Assembly: GCA_022764465.1 (NCBI GenBank)
Contig: JALERL010000028.1
Location: 1-35,451 of the forward strand
Source: Lachnospiraceae bacterium
GTDB taxonomy: Bacteria > Bacillota > Clostridia > Lachnospirales > Lachnospiraceae
Direction: 5' to 3'
DNA: 35,451 nucleotides
Shown here in pieces: positions 25,355-35,121 of this stretch. Numbering within the stretch: position 1 is the stretch's first letter; each line of letters opens with the position of its first letter. The notes below the pieces were generated by a model that was not told the DNA's origin, did no database searches, and saw only the letters and a program-made list of their open reading frames with translations. The position numbers were made by a program, and so were the translations under genes.

Positions 25355-25382
25355 ATTATACAACGGATGGCTGAATTATGAA
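25355..25382 (-). promoter_or_regulatory. Possible promoter of the AraC gene
   Basis: On the minus strand: TTCATA, 16-nt spacer, TATAAT, about 60 bp before the start codon. The -35 box is a weak match. The chemoreceptor-like gene on the other strand has no clear consensus promoter in the same 150-bp gap. Confidence 0.4.
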
Positions 25383-25446
25383 ATACAGAAAGAGCAAAAT
25401 ATGATATTCTGATTTTAAAGTGTACGGCATGCAGGAGGGCTTACAT

Positions 25447-27495
25447 ATGATGAAAAATATGAAAATGAAAACGGTACTGACCAGTGTGATCACAATTCTT
25501 ACAATTACGGGTATTGCACTGTTTTATCTGGCAACACAGATGAATATGAATTCACTGATAAAAAAGAATGCAGAGCAAAGTATGAAAACAGAACTGAATG
25601 CCCAGACGGTTCTGATCGGGGAATATGTCAATCATCAGGAAGATCTGTTAGAAGAATTTAGTAAGAGCCCGGAAATTATTGATTATCTGAGGGATGTTTC
25701 GGATACAAAAAAACAGAAGGAAGCACAGGAGTATACAGAGAATTATTATGCCGGGCTTGATAACTGGGAGGGACTTTATGCAGGAGAATGGGATACGCAT
25801 ATTGTGACACATTCGAATCCGGAAGTGGTTGGTATGACTATAAGGGAAGGAGATGCGTTAAAGCAGTTACAGGATGCAATGACAAATGCAGGCGGGCTGT
25901 ATAATGCAGGTATTATCATTTCACCGGCATCACAGAAGCTGACACTTTCTATGTATTGTCCGGTTTATGATACGGATAAGACAATTCTTGGTTATGTAGG
26001 CGGTGGACCATTTGCGGAAGGATTAGATTCACTTTTAGCAGATATGAATGGAACACAGACGGCTCTTGAGAAATATTCCATGATCAATGCGGAAACAGGA
26101 ATGTATATCTTTGATGAGGATGCATCCCTGATCACAACGCAGGCTGAGGATGAAGGTATCTTACAGGTCATGAACAAGATACAGTCGGATAAAGAAACTA
26201 CAGTGGGAAGCTTTAGTTATAAGGGAGCAGATGGCAGGAACTATGTGATGGCATATCAGTATAATGAAGCACATGGCTGGGCAGTGATTTCTAAGGCAGA
26301 GGAGAAACAGCTGTATGCAGATGTTTATCGTGTAATGCATAAATTAAGCGCAATCTGTGGAATTGCCTGTATTCTGATTGCAATTCTTTCGTGGCTGTTT
26401 ATTCATATGGGTACAAAGCCACTGGATTATGTTACGAGCGCATTGCATGACCTGAAGGATCTGCGGATACAGAAAGATCCACGTTTACAGAAGTATGTAG
26501 GCAGAAAGAGTGAGGTGGGTCAGATCGCATCTGCACTGGATTCACTGAGTGATTCTTTGAGTGATATTATTGCAAAGCTTGGACTATGTTCGGATTCCCT
26601 GACACAATCGGCAGAAAAAATGTCGGGATGTTCAGATGTCCTGGTACAGTGTGTGGGAGAAAATGCATCTGCAACAGAGCATTTTGCAGAACATGCAGAG
26701 GAAATCAATCATACAGTCGGACAGGTAGATGCGGGCATTGGAGAGATTGCAGATGTTGTTGCACAGGTAGAAACGAAGATACAGCTTGGAAGTACAAGAA
26801 GCAGTGAGCTGATGCAGAAGGTATCAAGCATGCGTCAGGTTGCAACCGAATCACTGGATCATACCAATGCAAAAATGGCGGAAAACCATGCAGCAATTGA
26901 GAATGCGATTGAAAAGTTACAGTCTTTAACCCAGATCGATGAGATGGCAAAGCAGATTTTAGATATCACGAATCAGACGAATCTTTTATCTCTAAACGCT
27001 TCCATCGAAGCGGCAAGAGCAGGAGAAGCAGGACGTGGATTTAATATTGTTGCCGGAGAGATTGGAAATCTGGCAAATAGTTCTCACCAGACCGCCACTG
27101 CAATCCAGGCAATCTGTGAAGAGACGAGGGCAAATATCAGTCTGGTACAGGAGTGTTTTGACAATATTCTGGAATTCTTAGAAAAAGATGTTACTTCACA
27201 GTTTGCCGGATTTGTATCAGCGACAAATGAGTACAACGATTCGATTGCCCAGATACAGGAGATTATACAGGAAATGAGTGAGTGTTCGGATATATTTGCA
27301 CGGTCTGTAAATGATATTCAAAAACAGATCGATCATGTACAGGACAATCCGGATGATGCTCAGGTACATACAGATACAGTCTTAGAAAAGGTAGAACAGA
27401 CACGTAAGACAACAGAAGATCTTGCAGATATTGTGAAAGTAAATGAAGAAAATGCCTCTTCTATCCGGGAGATCATGGCACGATTTTCAAATTAG
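25447..27495 (+). CDS. Methyl-accepting chemotaxis-type receptor
   Basis: 682 residues from ATG 25447, preceded at 8 nt by AGGAGG. Membrane helix 1 (about 8-28), an extracellular dCache-like sensor domain (about 35-290; a typical [16 protein letters not shown] strand), membrane helix 2 (about 300-321), HAMP-like linker, then a long coiled coil with the signalling hairpin [20 protein letters not shown] (about 510-530). The usual ADEVRKLAE after the tip is [11 protein letters not shown], a variant. It should sense an external small molecule and signal through CheA/CheW if the cell has them. No che genes lie in the window. Confidence 0.88.
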   Translation: MMKNMKMKTVLTSVITILTITGIALFYLATQMNMNSLIKKNAEQSMKTELNAQTVLIGEYVNHQEDLLEEFSKSPEIIDYLRDVSDTKKQKEAQEYTENYYAGLDNWEGLYAGEWDTHIVTHSNPEVVGMTIREGDALKQLQDAMTNAGGLYNAGIIISPASQKLTLSMYCPVYDTDKTILGYVGGGPFAEGLDSLLADMNGTQTALEKYSMINAETGMYIFDEDASLITTQAEDEGILQVMNKIQSDKETTVGSFSYKGADGRNYVMAYQYNEAHGWAVISKAEEKQLYADVYRVMHKLSAICGIACILIAILSWLFIHMGTKPLDYVTSALHDLKDLRIQKDPRLQKYVGRKSEVGQIASALDSLSDSLSDIIAKLGLCSDSLTQSAEKMSGCSDVLVQCVGENASATEHFAEHAEEINHTVGQVDAGIGEIADVVAQVETKIQLGSTRSSELMQKVSSMRQVATESLDHTNAKMAENHAAIENAIEKLQSLTQIDEMAKQILDITNQTNLLSLNASIEAARAGEAGRGFNIVAGEIGNLANSSHQTATAIQAICEETRANISLVQECFDNILEFLEKDVTSQFAGFVSATNEYNDSIAQIQEIIQEMSECSDIFARSVNDIQKQIDHVQDNPDDAQVHTDTVLEKVEQTRKTTEDLADIVKVNEENASSIREIMARFSN

Positions 27496-27527
27496 GATAT
27501 GCTGGTATACATCGGACTGTCCGGCTC

Positions 27528-27556
27528 TTGACACGACTGTTGCAGACTGCTATATA
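27528..27556 (+). promoter_or_regulatory. Promoter of the HD-domain gene
   Basis: TTGACA (27528-27533), 17-nt spacer, TATATA (27551-27556), about 31 bp before the start codon. Confidence 0.65.
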
Positions 27557-27587
27557 TAACAGTAGTAAGGCAAAGGAGTAAAAAAAC

Positions 27588-28199
27588 ATGAGCGAGATAA
27601 CAAGAGATGCAGCATTGGAATTATTGAAAAAGTACAACAAAGATCCGTTCCACATCCAGCATGCCTTTACCGTAGAAGCGGTAATGAAGTGGTATGCGAA
27701 GGAATTAGGGTATGGCGATCAGGCAGAGTATTGGGGCATTGTTGGTCTGTTACACGATATTGATTTTGAAGTATATCCGGAGGAACACTGCTTAAAGGCA
27801 CCGGAGCTGTTAAGAGAGGCAGGTGTCGGTGAGGACATCATCCATGCGGTCTGCTCCCATGGCTATGGCATAACGGTAGGCTGTGGAGTGACGATCGATG
27901 TAGAGCCGGAGCATGAGATGGAGAAGGTGTTGTTTGCGGCAGATGAGCTGACCGGGCTGATCTGGGCAGCAGCATTGATGCGGCCGTCAAAGAGCACAAA
28001 GGATATGGAGCTTAAGTCCTTAAAGAAAAAGTATAAGAGCAAGGGCTTTGCGGCAGGCTGTTCCCGTGAGGTCATCGAACGTGGTGCCGCGCAGCTTGGC
28101 TGGGAATTAGAGAAGCTTCTTACGATGACACTTCAGGCAATGGCAGCATCTGAGGATGAGATCAATGCCCGGATGCAGGCGGAGTTCCCGGAGGCATAG
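27588..28199 (+). CDS. HD-domain metal-dependent phosphohydrolase
   Basis: 203 residues. An HD domain with metal ligands H56-D57 in LLHDIDFE, an upstream His in FHIQHAFTVE (around residues 22-25), a further His in VCSHGYG, and a distal D in FAADELTG. HD enzymes of this size commonly hydrolyse nucleotides or phosphoesters; the substrate is not clear. Cytoplasmic. Own promoter (TTGACA/TATATA) and site AAAGGAG; a terminator follows, so it is a single-gene unit. Confidence 0.8.
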   Translation: MSEITRDAALELLKKYNKDPFHIQHAFTVEAVMKWYAKELGYGDQAEYWGIVGLLHDIDFEVYPEEHCLKAPELLREAGVGEDIIHAVCSHGYGITVGCGVTIDVEPEHEMEKVLFAADELTGLIWAAALMRPSKSTKDMELKSLKKKYKSKGFAAGCSREVIERGAAQLGWELEKLLTMTLQAMAASEDEINARMQAEFPEA

Positions 28200-28252
28200 G
28201 GAGATACAGCTGGATTTTTGGGTATAGAAAACCGAATCGTAGTATATTTAGA

Positions 28253-28295
28253 AAACCGTGTGATATATGGTAATTTCGTATATCGCACGGTTTTT
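28253..28295 (+). terminator. Intrinsic terminator after the HD gene
   Basis: AAACCGTGTGATATA pairs with TATATCGCACGGTTT (one G-U), then TTTTT run. It stops transcription before the mgl operon leader. Confidence 0.8.
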
Positions 28296-28558
28296 ACTGT
28301 ATAGGAAATTTCCATACAGCAAAAGCAGGCGCACACTTTATTTTGTGTACAGAACCGGAAACAGACGTTTCTACCTATTATATGCGCATGGAATATCCGT
28401 TGACTTGACGGAGAAATAGATAAATATATGAAAATTTTTATACTAAATGACGGAAAAACAGAAAAATATCCAATGAACACCAAAAAATATTCTATAGTTT
28501 ATTTCACGTAAAAGCTATATACTGTCAATATCAACAAAACAAAAGGAGGATTTGTTTT
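28296..28558 (+). promoter_or_regulatory. Upstream region of mglB
   Basis: 263 bp without a gene. A -10 candidate TATACT (28518-28523) lies about 36 bp before the start codon with a poor -35 (TAGTTT), which fits an activator-dependent promoter. Upstream are short dyads, GGAAACAGACGTTTCT (about 28353) and CCGTTGACTTGACGG (about 28397), either of which could be a regulator site. The ribosome binding site is AAAGGAGGA. The YesN-like regulator at 33.5 kb is a candidate activator. Confidence 0.4.
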
Positions 28559-29857
28559 ATGAAGAAAAAATGGGTGGCTTTAATGATGACAGCAGTATTT
28601 GCATTTTCCACAGCAGCTTGTGGATCTGGAAATAATGCAGCAACAAATGACAACCAGACAGGTGACGGGGACACACAGGTGAGCAGCAGTTCATCTTCCG
28701 AGAATAAGGATAAACCATTAGTATGGTTCAACCGTCAGCCTTCGAACAGTTCAACAGGGGAACTTGATCAGACAGCATTGAACTTCAACAAAGATACATA
28801 TTATGTAGGATTCGATGCAAATCAGGGTGCTGAACTTCAGGGACAGATGGTTAAGGATTACATCGAGCAGAATATCGATAAGATCGACCGTAACGGAGAC
28901 GGCATCATCGGATATGTTCTTGCAATCGGTGATATCGGACATAACGATTCCATCGCTCGTACAAGAGGTGTCCGTAAAGCTCTTGGAACAGGCGTTGAAA
29001 AAGATGGCAATATCGACAGCGAGCCAACCGGAACAAATACAGATGGAACATCTGCAGCAGTTCAGGATGGTACGATCGAAGTAGGCGGCAAGGAATATAC
29101 AATCCGTGAGTTAGCTTCCCAGGAGATGAAGAACTCCGCAGGAGCAACATGGGATGCAGCTACCGCAGGAAATGCAATCGGAACATGGTCTTCATCCTTT
29201 GGTGATCAGATCGATGTCGTTGTTTCTAATAACGATGGTATGGGAATGTCAATGTTCAATGCATGGTCAAAGGACAATGGAGTACCAACCTTCGGATATG
29301 ATGCAAACAGTGATGCAGTTGCAGCAATCGCAGATGGATACGGCGGAACAATCAGCCAGCATGCTGACGTTCAGGCTTACCTGACACTCCGTGTTCTTCG
29401 TAACGCATTAGATGGTGTTGATGTTGATACAGGTATCGGTACACCGGATGATGCCGGTAACGTATTAAGCGATGACGTATATGTATACAAAGCAGATGAG
29501 CGTTCTTACTACTCATTAAACGTAGCGGTTACTGCTGATAACTACAAAGACTTCACAGATTCTACTGTAGTATGGGCTCCGGTATCTAACCAGTTAGATG
29601 CTTCCGCACACCCGACCAAGAAGGTATGGCTGAATATCTACAATGCATCTGATAACTTCTTAAGCTCTACTTATCAGCCACTGCTTCAGAACTATGATGA
29701 TCTTTTAAATCTTGATGTTGAGTACATCGGTGGTGATGGACAGACAGAGTCAAACATCACAAACCGTCTTGGAAATCCAAGCCAGTATGATGCTTTCGCA
29801 ATTAACATGGTTAAGACAGACAACGCCGCTTCTTATACAGCAATTCTTAATCAGTAA
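28559..29857 (+). CDS. mglB: Galactose/glucose ABC transporter binding lipoprotein
   Basis: 432 residues. Signal peptide and lipobox with C21 (STAAC), an acidic/Ser linker (about 25-50), then a periplasmic-binding-protein type I domain pair. The DRNGDGIIGYV loop is the EF-hand-like calcium site of galactose/glucose-binding proteins, followed by YVLAIGDIGH. It is longer than E. coli MglB (332), mainly because of the linker and an insertion around residues 140-190. It captures a hexose outside the cell for MglAC. Confidence 0.88.
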   Translation: MKKKWVALMMTAVFAFSTAACGSGNNAATNDNQTGDGDTQVSSSSSSENKDKPLVWFNRQPSNSSTGELDQTALNFNKDTYYVGFDANQGAELQGQMVKDYIEQNIDKIDRNGDGIIGYVLAIGDIGHNDSIARTRGVRKALGTGVEKDGNIDSEPTGTNTDGTSAAVQDGTIEVGGKEYTIRELASQEMKNSAGATWDAATAGNAIGTWSSSFGDQIDVVVSNNDGMGMSMFNAWSKDNGVPTFGYDANSDAVAAIADGYGGTISQHADVQAYLTLRVLRNALDGVDVDTGIGTPDDAGNVLSDDVYVYKADERSYYSLNVAVTADNYKDFTDSTVVWAPVSNQLDASAHPTKKVWLNIYNASDNFLSSTYQPLLQNYDDLLNLDVEYIGGDGQTESNITNRLGNPSQYDAFAINMVKTDNAASYTAILNQ

Positions 29858-29870
29858 AGACAGGCAGGTT

Positions 29871-29902
29871 TTCAGGGAGAAGAAATTCTCCCTGAAATTT
29901 TT
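29871..29902 (+). terminator. Hairpin between mglB and mglA
   Basis: TTCAGGGAGAA (29871-29881) and TTCTCCCTGAA (29886-29896) pair perfectly around GAAA, then ATTTTT. It is probably a partial terminator or mRNA-stabilising hairpin that keeps the binding protein in excess over the ATPase and permease. Confidence 0.75.
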
Positions 29903-29969
29903 AAGGAAGCAGGCATGTTAGTTTGAATTGATACTGAAAATATCGATATTTAATGACAGGAGTAGAAGT

Positions 29970-31478
29970 ATGGCAGAGAAGAAAGATGATATTGTCTTAT
30001 CGATACGCGGTATGAGTAAATCTTTCGGACGTAACCGTGTTCTCGACCACATCAACTTAGATGTCAAGCGTGGAACGGTTATGGGACTGATGGGTGAAAA
30101 TGGCGCCGGTAAGTCAACGATGATGAAGTGCCTCTTCGGCACATATCAGAAGGATGAAGGCAACATCTTCCTCGACGGAAAGGAAGTAAGCTTTTCCGGA
30201 CCAAAGGATGCGCTTGAAAATGGAATCGCAATGGTACATCAGGAATTGAATCAGTGTCTGGAACGGAATGTAGTAGACAATCTTTTCTTAGGACGTTATC
30301 CGCGCAACTCCATGGGTATGGTCGATGAGGGAAGAATGAAAAGAGAAGCTTCAGAGCTTTTCCGTAAGTTAGGCATGACGGTCAACTTAGACCAGCCGAT
30401 ACGTAAGATGTCTGTATCACAGCGGCAGATGTGTGAGATTGCAAAGGCAATTTCCTACAATGCAAAGGTAATCGTTTTAGACGAGCCGACTTCATCCTTA
30501 ACGGTTCAGGAAGTTGATAAGCTTTTTGAAATGATGCGGATGTTAAGAGAACAGGGTATCTCGTTAATCTATATTTCACATAAGATGGATGAGATCTTCG
30601 AAATTTGTGATGAAATATCGGTACTCCGGGATGGTAACCTTGTTATGACAAAGAGCACATCAGAGACCAATATGAACGAGCTGATCACAGCAATGGTTGG
30701 CCGAGTGCTTGAGAACCGGTTCCCACCGGTAGATAATACACCAAAGGATGTAATCTTATCCGTTCAGCATTTGTCCACAAAATATGAACCTCATTTACAG
30801 GACATCAGCTTTGATGTAAGAGAGGGCGAGATTTTCGGACTGTATGGTCTGGTAGGTGCAGGACGAACCGAACTGTTAGAGACGATCTTCGGAGTCCGGA
30901 CGAGAGCCGCAGGACGTGTATATCTGAATGGACAGTTGATGAACTTCTCCTGTGCGAAGGAAGCAATGGATTACGGATTTGCATTGATCACAGAGGAACG
31001 TAAAGCGAATGGTCTTTTCCTAAAGGGAGATCTGACCTTCAATACGACGATCGCGAATCTGAATGGATATAAGTCAGGACCGGCACTTTCAAATCCAAAG
31101 ATGGTAAAGGCAACGGCTGATGAGATCAAGATCATGCATACCAAGTGTTTAGGACCAAGTGATATGATTTCCAGTCTTTCCGGAGGTAACCAGCAGAAGG
31201 TTATTTTTGGAAAATGGTTAGAGCGTAGTCCACAGGTGTTTATGATGGATGAGCCGACACGAGGTATCGATGTCGGAGCAAAATACGAGATCTATGAATT
31301 GATCATCAAGATGGCAAAACAGGGAAAGACAATTATTGTTGTTTCATCTGAGATGCCGGAGATCCTCGGAATCACCAACCGGATCGGTGTTATGTCGAAC
31401 GGTCATCTTTCCGGAATCGTAAACACAAAAGAGACCAATCAGGAAGAACTCTTAAGACTCAGTGCAAAATACCTATAG
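29970..31478 (+). CDS. mglA: Sugar ABC transporter ATPase, two nucleotide-binding domains
   Basis: 502 residues from ATG 29970 (ACAGGAG upstream). First domain: Walker A GENGAGKST (42-50), signature VSQRQMCEIAKA, Walker B VIVLDEPTSSL. Second domain: degenerate Walker A GLVGAGRTELLE, signature LSGGNQQKV (about 404-412), Walker B VFMMDEPTRGID. This tandem build is typical of MglA/RbsA. It powers hexose uptake with MglC, whose gene starts 18 bp later. Confidence 0.92.
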   Translation: MAEKKDDIVLSIRGMSKSFGRNRVLDHINLDVKRGTVMGLMGENGAGKSTMMKCLFGTYQKDEGNIFLDGKEVSFSGPKDALENGIAMVHQELNQCLERNVVDNLFLGRYPRNSMGMVDEGRMKREASELFRKLGMTVNLDQPIRKMSVSQRQMCEIAKAISYNAKVIVLDEPTSSLTVQEVDKLFEMMRMLREQGISLIYISHKMDEIFEICDEISVLRDGNLVMTKSTSETNMNELITAMVGRVLENRFPPVDNTPKDVILSVQHLSTKYEPHLQDISFDVREGEIFGLYGLVGAGRTELLETIFGVRTRAAGRVYLNGQLMNFSCAKEAMDYGFALITEERKANGLFLKGDLTFNTTIANLNGYKSGPALSNPKMVKATADEIKIMHTKCLGPSDMISSLSGGNQQKVIFGKWLERSPQVFMMDEPTRGIDVGAKYEIYELIIKMAKQGKTIIVVSSEMPEILGITNRIGVMSNGHLSGIVNTKETNQEELLRLSAKYL

Positions 31479-31496
31479 TAAGGGAGAGGGATAGAT

Positions 31497-33146
31497 ATGG
31501 CGAATAGTAAGATTCTAACGGCTGAAGAAGAAGCAAAGCTGCGTCAGCCAATCGACGAATATGTTGGTAAAATACAGAAACAGATTGATGAATTAAGAGC
31601 AGATGGAACTGCCAAGGTGATCTCCTGTCAGAATACCATTGAAGGTATCAAAAGAGATCGTACACTTGCAAAGGCAGAGAGAGAAAACAGAATCGCAAAG
31701 ATTCAGCAGGAATTAGATCAGGCAAAGGCTGTAGAAACGAAGAATAAGGATAAGATCGCTAAATTGATCGCAGATGCAGAAAACTACCTGAAAGAGCACT
31801 TTGACAAAGAATATTACCTTCCGGTGAAGGAAAGCTGTGAGGCAGAAAAGGTTGTTGCACAGGAAACATATAAGAAAAAACTCGCTGACTTAGAGAAACA
31901 GCACAAAGAAAATCTTGCTTCCCTGAGCGAACAGCGTGAGATCAAGGATGAGAAGTACGTTCATAAGAACCGTCTCTCCAATGCGAAGCTGGAGTTAGAA
32001 AAAGACTATCAGCAGATCAAGGATCGCAGACATGAGGCATATAACTACAAGTATCATCTGATCGACATGCTTCGTCTTTCGAAGTTCACCTTCGCAGAGA
32101 AGCAGGCACAGAAGTGGGAGAACTACAAATATACCTTTAACCGTAGAAACTTCCTCTTACAGAACGGATTATACATTGCAATCATCTTAATCTTCATTGC
32201 ATTATGTATCATTACCCCGATCCGTAAAGGAACTCCGTTACTGACGTATAACAATATCCTGAATATTTTACAGCAGGCATCACCTCGTATGTTCTTAGCA
32301 CTTGGTGTAGCAGGTCTGATCCTTCTTACCGGTACCGACTTATCCGTTGGACGAATGGTAGGTATGGGTATGACGACCGCGACCGTTATTATGCATCAGG
32401 GCATCAATACCGGTTCCGTATTCGGACACACCTTTGACTTTACCGGTATTCCGGTTGGCGGAAGAGTAGTCATTGCATTACTTGCATGTATCGTACTTTG
32501 TACCTTCTTTACAAGTATTGCCGGATTCTTTACCGCGAAGTTCAAGATGCATCCGTTCATTTCGACCATGGCGAACATGTTAGTAATCTTCGGACTTGTT
32601 ACATACGCAACAAAGGGAGTTTCCTTCGGTGCGATCGAACCTACGATCCCGAACATGATCATTCCGAAATTAAACGGCTTCCCAACCATTATCCTTTGGG
32701 CAGTTGCAGCAATCATCATCGTATGGTTCATCTGGAATAAGACAACATTTGGTAAGAACCTGTATGCAGTAGGTGGTAACCCGGAAGCCGCTGCAGTATC
32801 CGGTATTTCCGTATTTGCAGTAACACTTGGTGCATTCGTAATGGCTGGTATCCTTTATGGATTCGGTTCCTGGTTAGAGTGTGCAAGAATGGTTGGTTCC
32901 GGTTCTGCTGCTTATGGACAGGGCTGGGATATGGACGCCATTGCAGCCTGCGTTGTAGGTGGTGTATCCTTTACCGGTGGTATCGGTAAGATCTCCGGTG
33001 TTGTAACTGGTGTATGTATCTTTACCGCATTAACTTACTCCCTTACCATTCTTGGTATCGACACAAACCTTCAGTTCGTATTCTCAGGTATCATCATCCT
33101 GATCGCAGTTACACTTGACTGTCTGAAATACGTTCAGAAGAAATAA
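31497..33146 (+). CDS. mglC: Sugar ABC transporter permease with a long N-terminal coiled coil
   Basis: 549 residues; E. coli MglC has 336. Residues about 220-549 are a standard RbsC/MglC permease (GVAGLILLTGTDLSVGRMVG, GGNPEAAAVSGI, VVGGVSFTGGIGKI) with about eight to ten helices. Residues 1-215 are very charged (Lys/Glu/Asp/Gln) and helical, with heptad-like patterns over about 20-200 and no membrane segment, so they should lie in the cytoplasm. The frame is continuous and the start at 31497 has GGGAGAGGG upstream, so the extension is genuine here. Role unknown: it may dock a regulator, cluster transporters or position MglA. Confidence 0.9.
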   Translation: MANSKILTAEEEAKLRQPIDEYVGKIQKQIDELRADGTAKVISCQNTIEGIKRDRTLAKAERENRIAKIQQELDQAKAVETKNKDKIAKLIADAENYLKEHFDKEYYLPVKESCEAEKVVAQETYKKKLADLEKQHKENLASLSEQREIKDEKYVHKNRLSNAKLELEKDYQQIKDRRHEAYNYKYHLIDMLRLSKFTFAEKQAQKWENYKYTFNRRNFLLQNGLYIAIILIFIALCIITPIRKGTPLLTYNNILNILQQASPRMFLALGVAGLILLTGTDLSVGRMVGMGMTTATVIMHQGINTGSVFGHTFDFTGIPVGGRVVIALLACIVLCTFFTSIAGFFTAKFKMHPFISTMANMLVIFGLVTYATKGVSFGAIEPTIPNMIIPKLNGFPTIILWAVAAIIIVWFIWNKTTFGKNLYAVGGNPEAAAVSGISVFAVTLGAFVMAGILYGFGSWLECARMVGSGSAAYGQGWDMDAIAACVVGGVSFTGGIGKISGVVTGVCIFTALTYSLTILGIDTNLQFVFSGIIILIAVTLDCLKYVQKK

Positions 33147-33191
33147 GTAAGAGTAATACAGTACAATTCTTCAATTTTATTTAAAATTTAT

Positions 33192-33244
33192 AAGAGATGT
33201 CCGGTGAATGTCATCTGGTATGATATACACCAGACATCTCTTTG
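33192..33244 (+). terminator. Probable terminator of the mgl operon
   Basis: AAGAGATGTCCGGTG (33192-33206) pairs with CACCAGACATCTCTT (33228-33242), one mismatch, with a 21-nt loop. Only a short T run follows. Confidence 0.6.
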
Positions 33245-33275
33245 TGATATAATGAGCGTAAGCAATGAGCAGTGC

Positions 33276-33492
33276 CAAAAGTGTATCAGATAAAATTGTC
33301 TGCTTGCAGAGCATATTTTATCTGATACACTTTTGATAGTGCGAATGCACGTACAGCGAGAAAATGCAACGCATTTTTGAGCGAGCACTGCGAATGTTTG
33401 TTGCAATTTCGAAAGTTCGAAGAACGGAGAAATTGCAATTATTATATGAATGCATGGTTGCAACGCATTTTTGAGCTTGCACTGCGGATATG
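33276..33492. repeat. Mosaic of inverted and direct repeats before the response-regulator gene
   Basis: Perfect 21-bp stem: 33276-33296 with 33315-33335; its loop contains a smaller CTGC/GCAG stem. Then GTGC-GAAT-GCAC (33340-33351), AAAATGC-AAC-GCATTTT (33361-33377), and TTGCAATTTC (33401-33410) with GAAATTGCAA (33429-33438). A direct repeat of about 32 bp (33365-33396 and 33459-33490, starting TGCAACGCATTTTTGAGC) frames the last hairpin. No gene is seen. It could be a small miniature transposable element, or a folded leader of the next gene. Confidence 0.7.
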
Positions 33493-33510
33493 AACAGCAA
33501 GGAGAACTCA

Positions 33511-35121
33511 ATGGACACATATACCTTACTTTTAGTAGATGATGAAGAGGAAGTAATCCAGGTCATTACCAAAAAGGTAAAATGGGAAGAACTGGGTTTT
33601 ACAGTGATCGGATATGCGAATAATGGTGTAAAAGCACTTGAAATGATAGAAGAAAACCAGCCGGATGTCGTGATGACCGATATTCGTATGCCTTACATGG
33701 ACGGAATGGAGCTTTGCAGTAATATCAAGGCGAAGTATCCGGCGATCAAGGTATTACTTTTTACCGGATTTGACGAATTTGAATATGCCAGGGAAGCAGT
33801 TCATTTAGAGATAGAAGAATACATTTTAAAGCCGCTCAACGCGTCCGAACTGACCGAGGTTTTTGCGCGGCTGAAGCAGAAGCTGGATCAGGAGATCAAC
33901 GAGAAGCGGAATACACAGGTCTTAGAGAAGTATTATCTGGAATCGCTTCCGCTTTTACAGGCGAACTTTTTCGCATCGCTGATCGAGGGACGGATACCGG
34001 AAGATCAGTTCGATTCCTATCTGAGAGATTATCAGATTGAATTCAGCGGTCCATATTATTGCTGCCTGGTTATCCACACCTCTGCAAGTCAGGTGCCGGA
34101 GGATATGAATGCCCAGCTTCTGGCAATGTCGGTAGACCGTCAGGCACAGGAACAGTTAGAAGAAAAGTGGCGGGCACAGCATTTCCCATATCTGGGCAAT
34201 ATGGTTTTTCTTGTCCAGCTTAAGAATGAAGGTGAAGTGACCGAGCTGACCGATGAATGTGACCGGTTCTGTAAATATGCCAAGCGTATCATCGGAGCGA
34301 CCGTTACGGTCGGTGTGGGAGTCGTCTGCCGGAATCCGTATGATCTTGCCCGGTCGTACCATAGCGCCAAGGAAGCAGTATCGTACCGTGTTTTATATGG
34401 CGGTGCACGGGCAATCAATATCAATGAGATCAGCCCACAGAAGCGGAATCCAGAAGCGGTTGGAAGTGAAGACGACCTGACGTATCTGTTTAAGATGATC
34501 AGTCTTGGAACAGAGGAGGACATTAAAAAGGCAGTCGATGATTATCTGATGCATATGTTTACGAGTGGAAAGTCGCTGCAGAAGCATCATGTCGCAGTGA
34601 TGGAACTCGTTAGTGCCTTGTACCGTTTCGCAGCCAATCATGATCTCGATATTTCGGATTCTACAGGGGAAGTCGGGGATGTCTATGGAAAGCTGACGAA
34701 TATGGAAGCACCGGTGCTCGGTAAGTGGCTGCTTACTCTGTGCCTTTCCTTCCACGAGAAGATGGCAGATGACCGGAGTAATTCGACGAAGTCCCTGATC
34801 CGTAAGGCGAAGGAGTATATACATAGTAATTATAAAGAAGAAGGTTTATCACTGGATGATATCTGTGAGACACTTGGGGTATCGAATTCTTATTTTTCAA
34901 GTGTTTTTAAAAAAGAGACCGGGAATTCCTTTATCGGGTATCTGACGGAATACCGCATGGAAAAGGCAGCAAGGCTTCTGATCGAGACAAATGAGAAGAG
35001 TTATATGATCGCAAAGAGTGTCGGATATTCAGATCCGAATTATTTTAGCTATGTATTTAAGCGGCAGTATGGAGTATCACCTTCGAAGTACAGAACGGAG
35101 TATGCAAAAGTTGAAGAATAA
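33511..35121 (+). CDS. YesN-type response regulator (REC - AraC HTH)
   Basis: 536 residues from ATG 33511, preceded by AAGGAG; an ATG at 33490 in frame lacks a site. Receiver domain (1-120): acidic pair in LLLVDDEEE, phosphorylated D57 in MTDIRMPYMDG, T in FTGFDEFEYA, K in YILKPL. A central region (about 130-420) of unknown fold follows, then an AraC HTH (about 435-536; LSLDDICETLGVSNSYFSSVF, YMIAKSVGYSDPNYFSYVFK). These regulators usually answer extracellular sugars via a YesM-like kinase. The kinase gene overlaps its 3' end, and the mgl operon upstream is the likely target. Confidence 0.9.
   Translation: MDTYTLLLVDDEEEVIQVITKKVKWEELGFTVIGYANNGVKALEMIEENQPDVVMTDIRMPYMDGMELCSNIKAKYPAIKVLLFTGFDEFEYAREAVHLEIEEYILKPLNASELTEVFARLKQKLDQEINEKRNTQVLEKYYLESLPLLQANFFASLIEGRIPEDQFDSYLRDYQIEFSGPYYCCLVIHTSASQVPEDMNAQLLAMSVDRQAQEQLEEKWRAQHFPYLGNMVFLVQLKNEGEVTELTDECDRFCKYAKRIIGATVTVGVGVVCRNPYDLARSYHSAKEAVSYRVLYGGARAININEISPQKRNPEAVGSEDDLTYLFKMISLGTEEDIKKAVDDYLMHMFTSGKSLQKHHVAVMELVSALYRFAANHDLDISDSTGEVGDVYGKLTNMEAPVLGKWLLTLCLSFHEKMADDRSNSTKSLIRKAKEYIHSNYKEEGLSLDDICETLGVSNSYFSSVFKKETGNSFIGYLTEYRMEKAARLLIETNEKSYMIAKSVGYSDPNYFSYVFKRQYGVSPSKYRTEYAKVEE

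Noticed and set aside
33188-33520. 110-codon minus-strand frame
   Set aside because: It consists of the hairpin and direct-repeat region read backwards; Cys- and Ser-rich without any motif.
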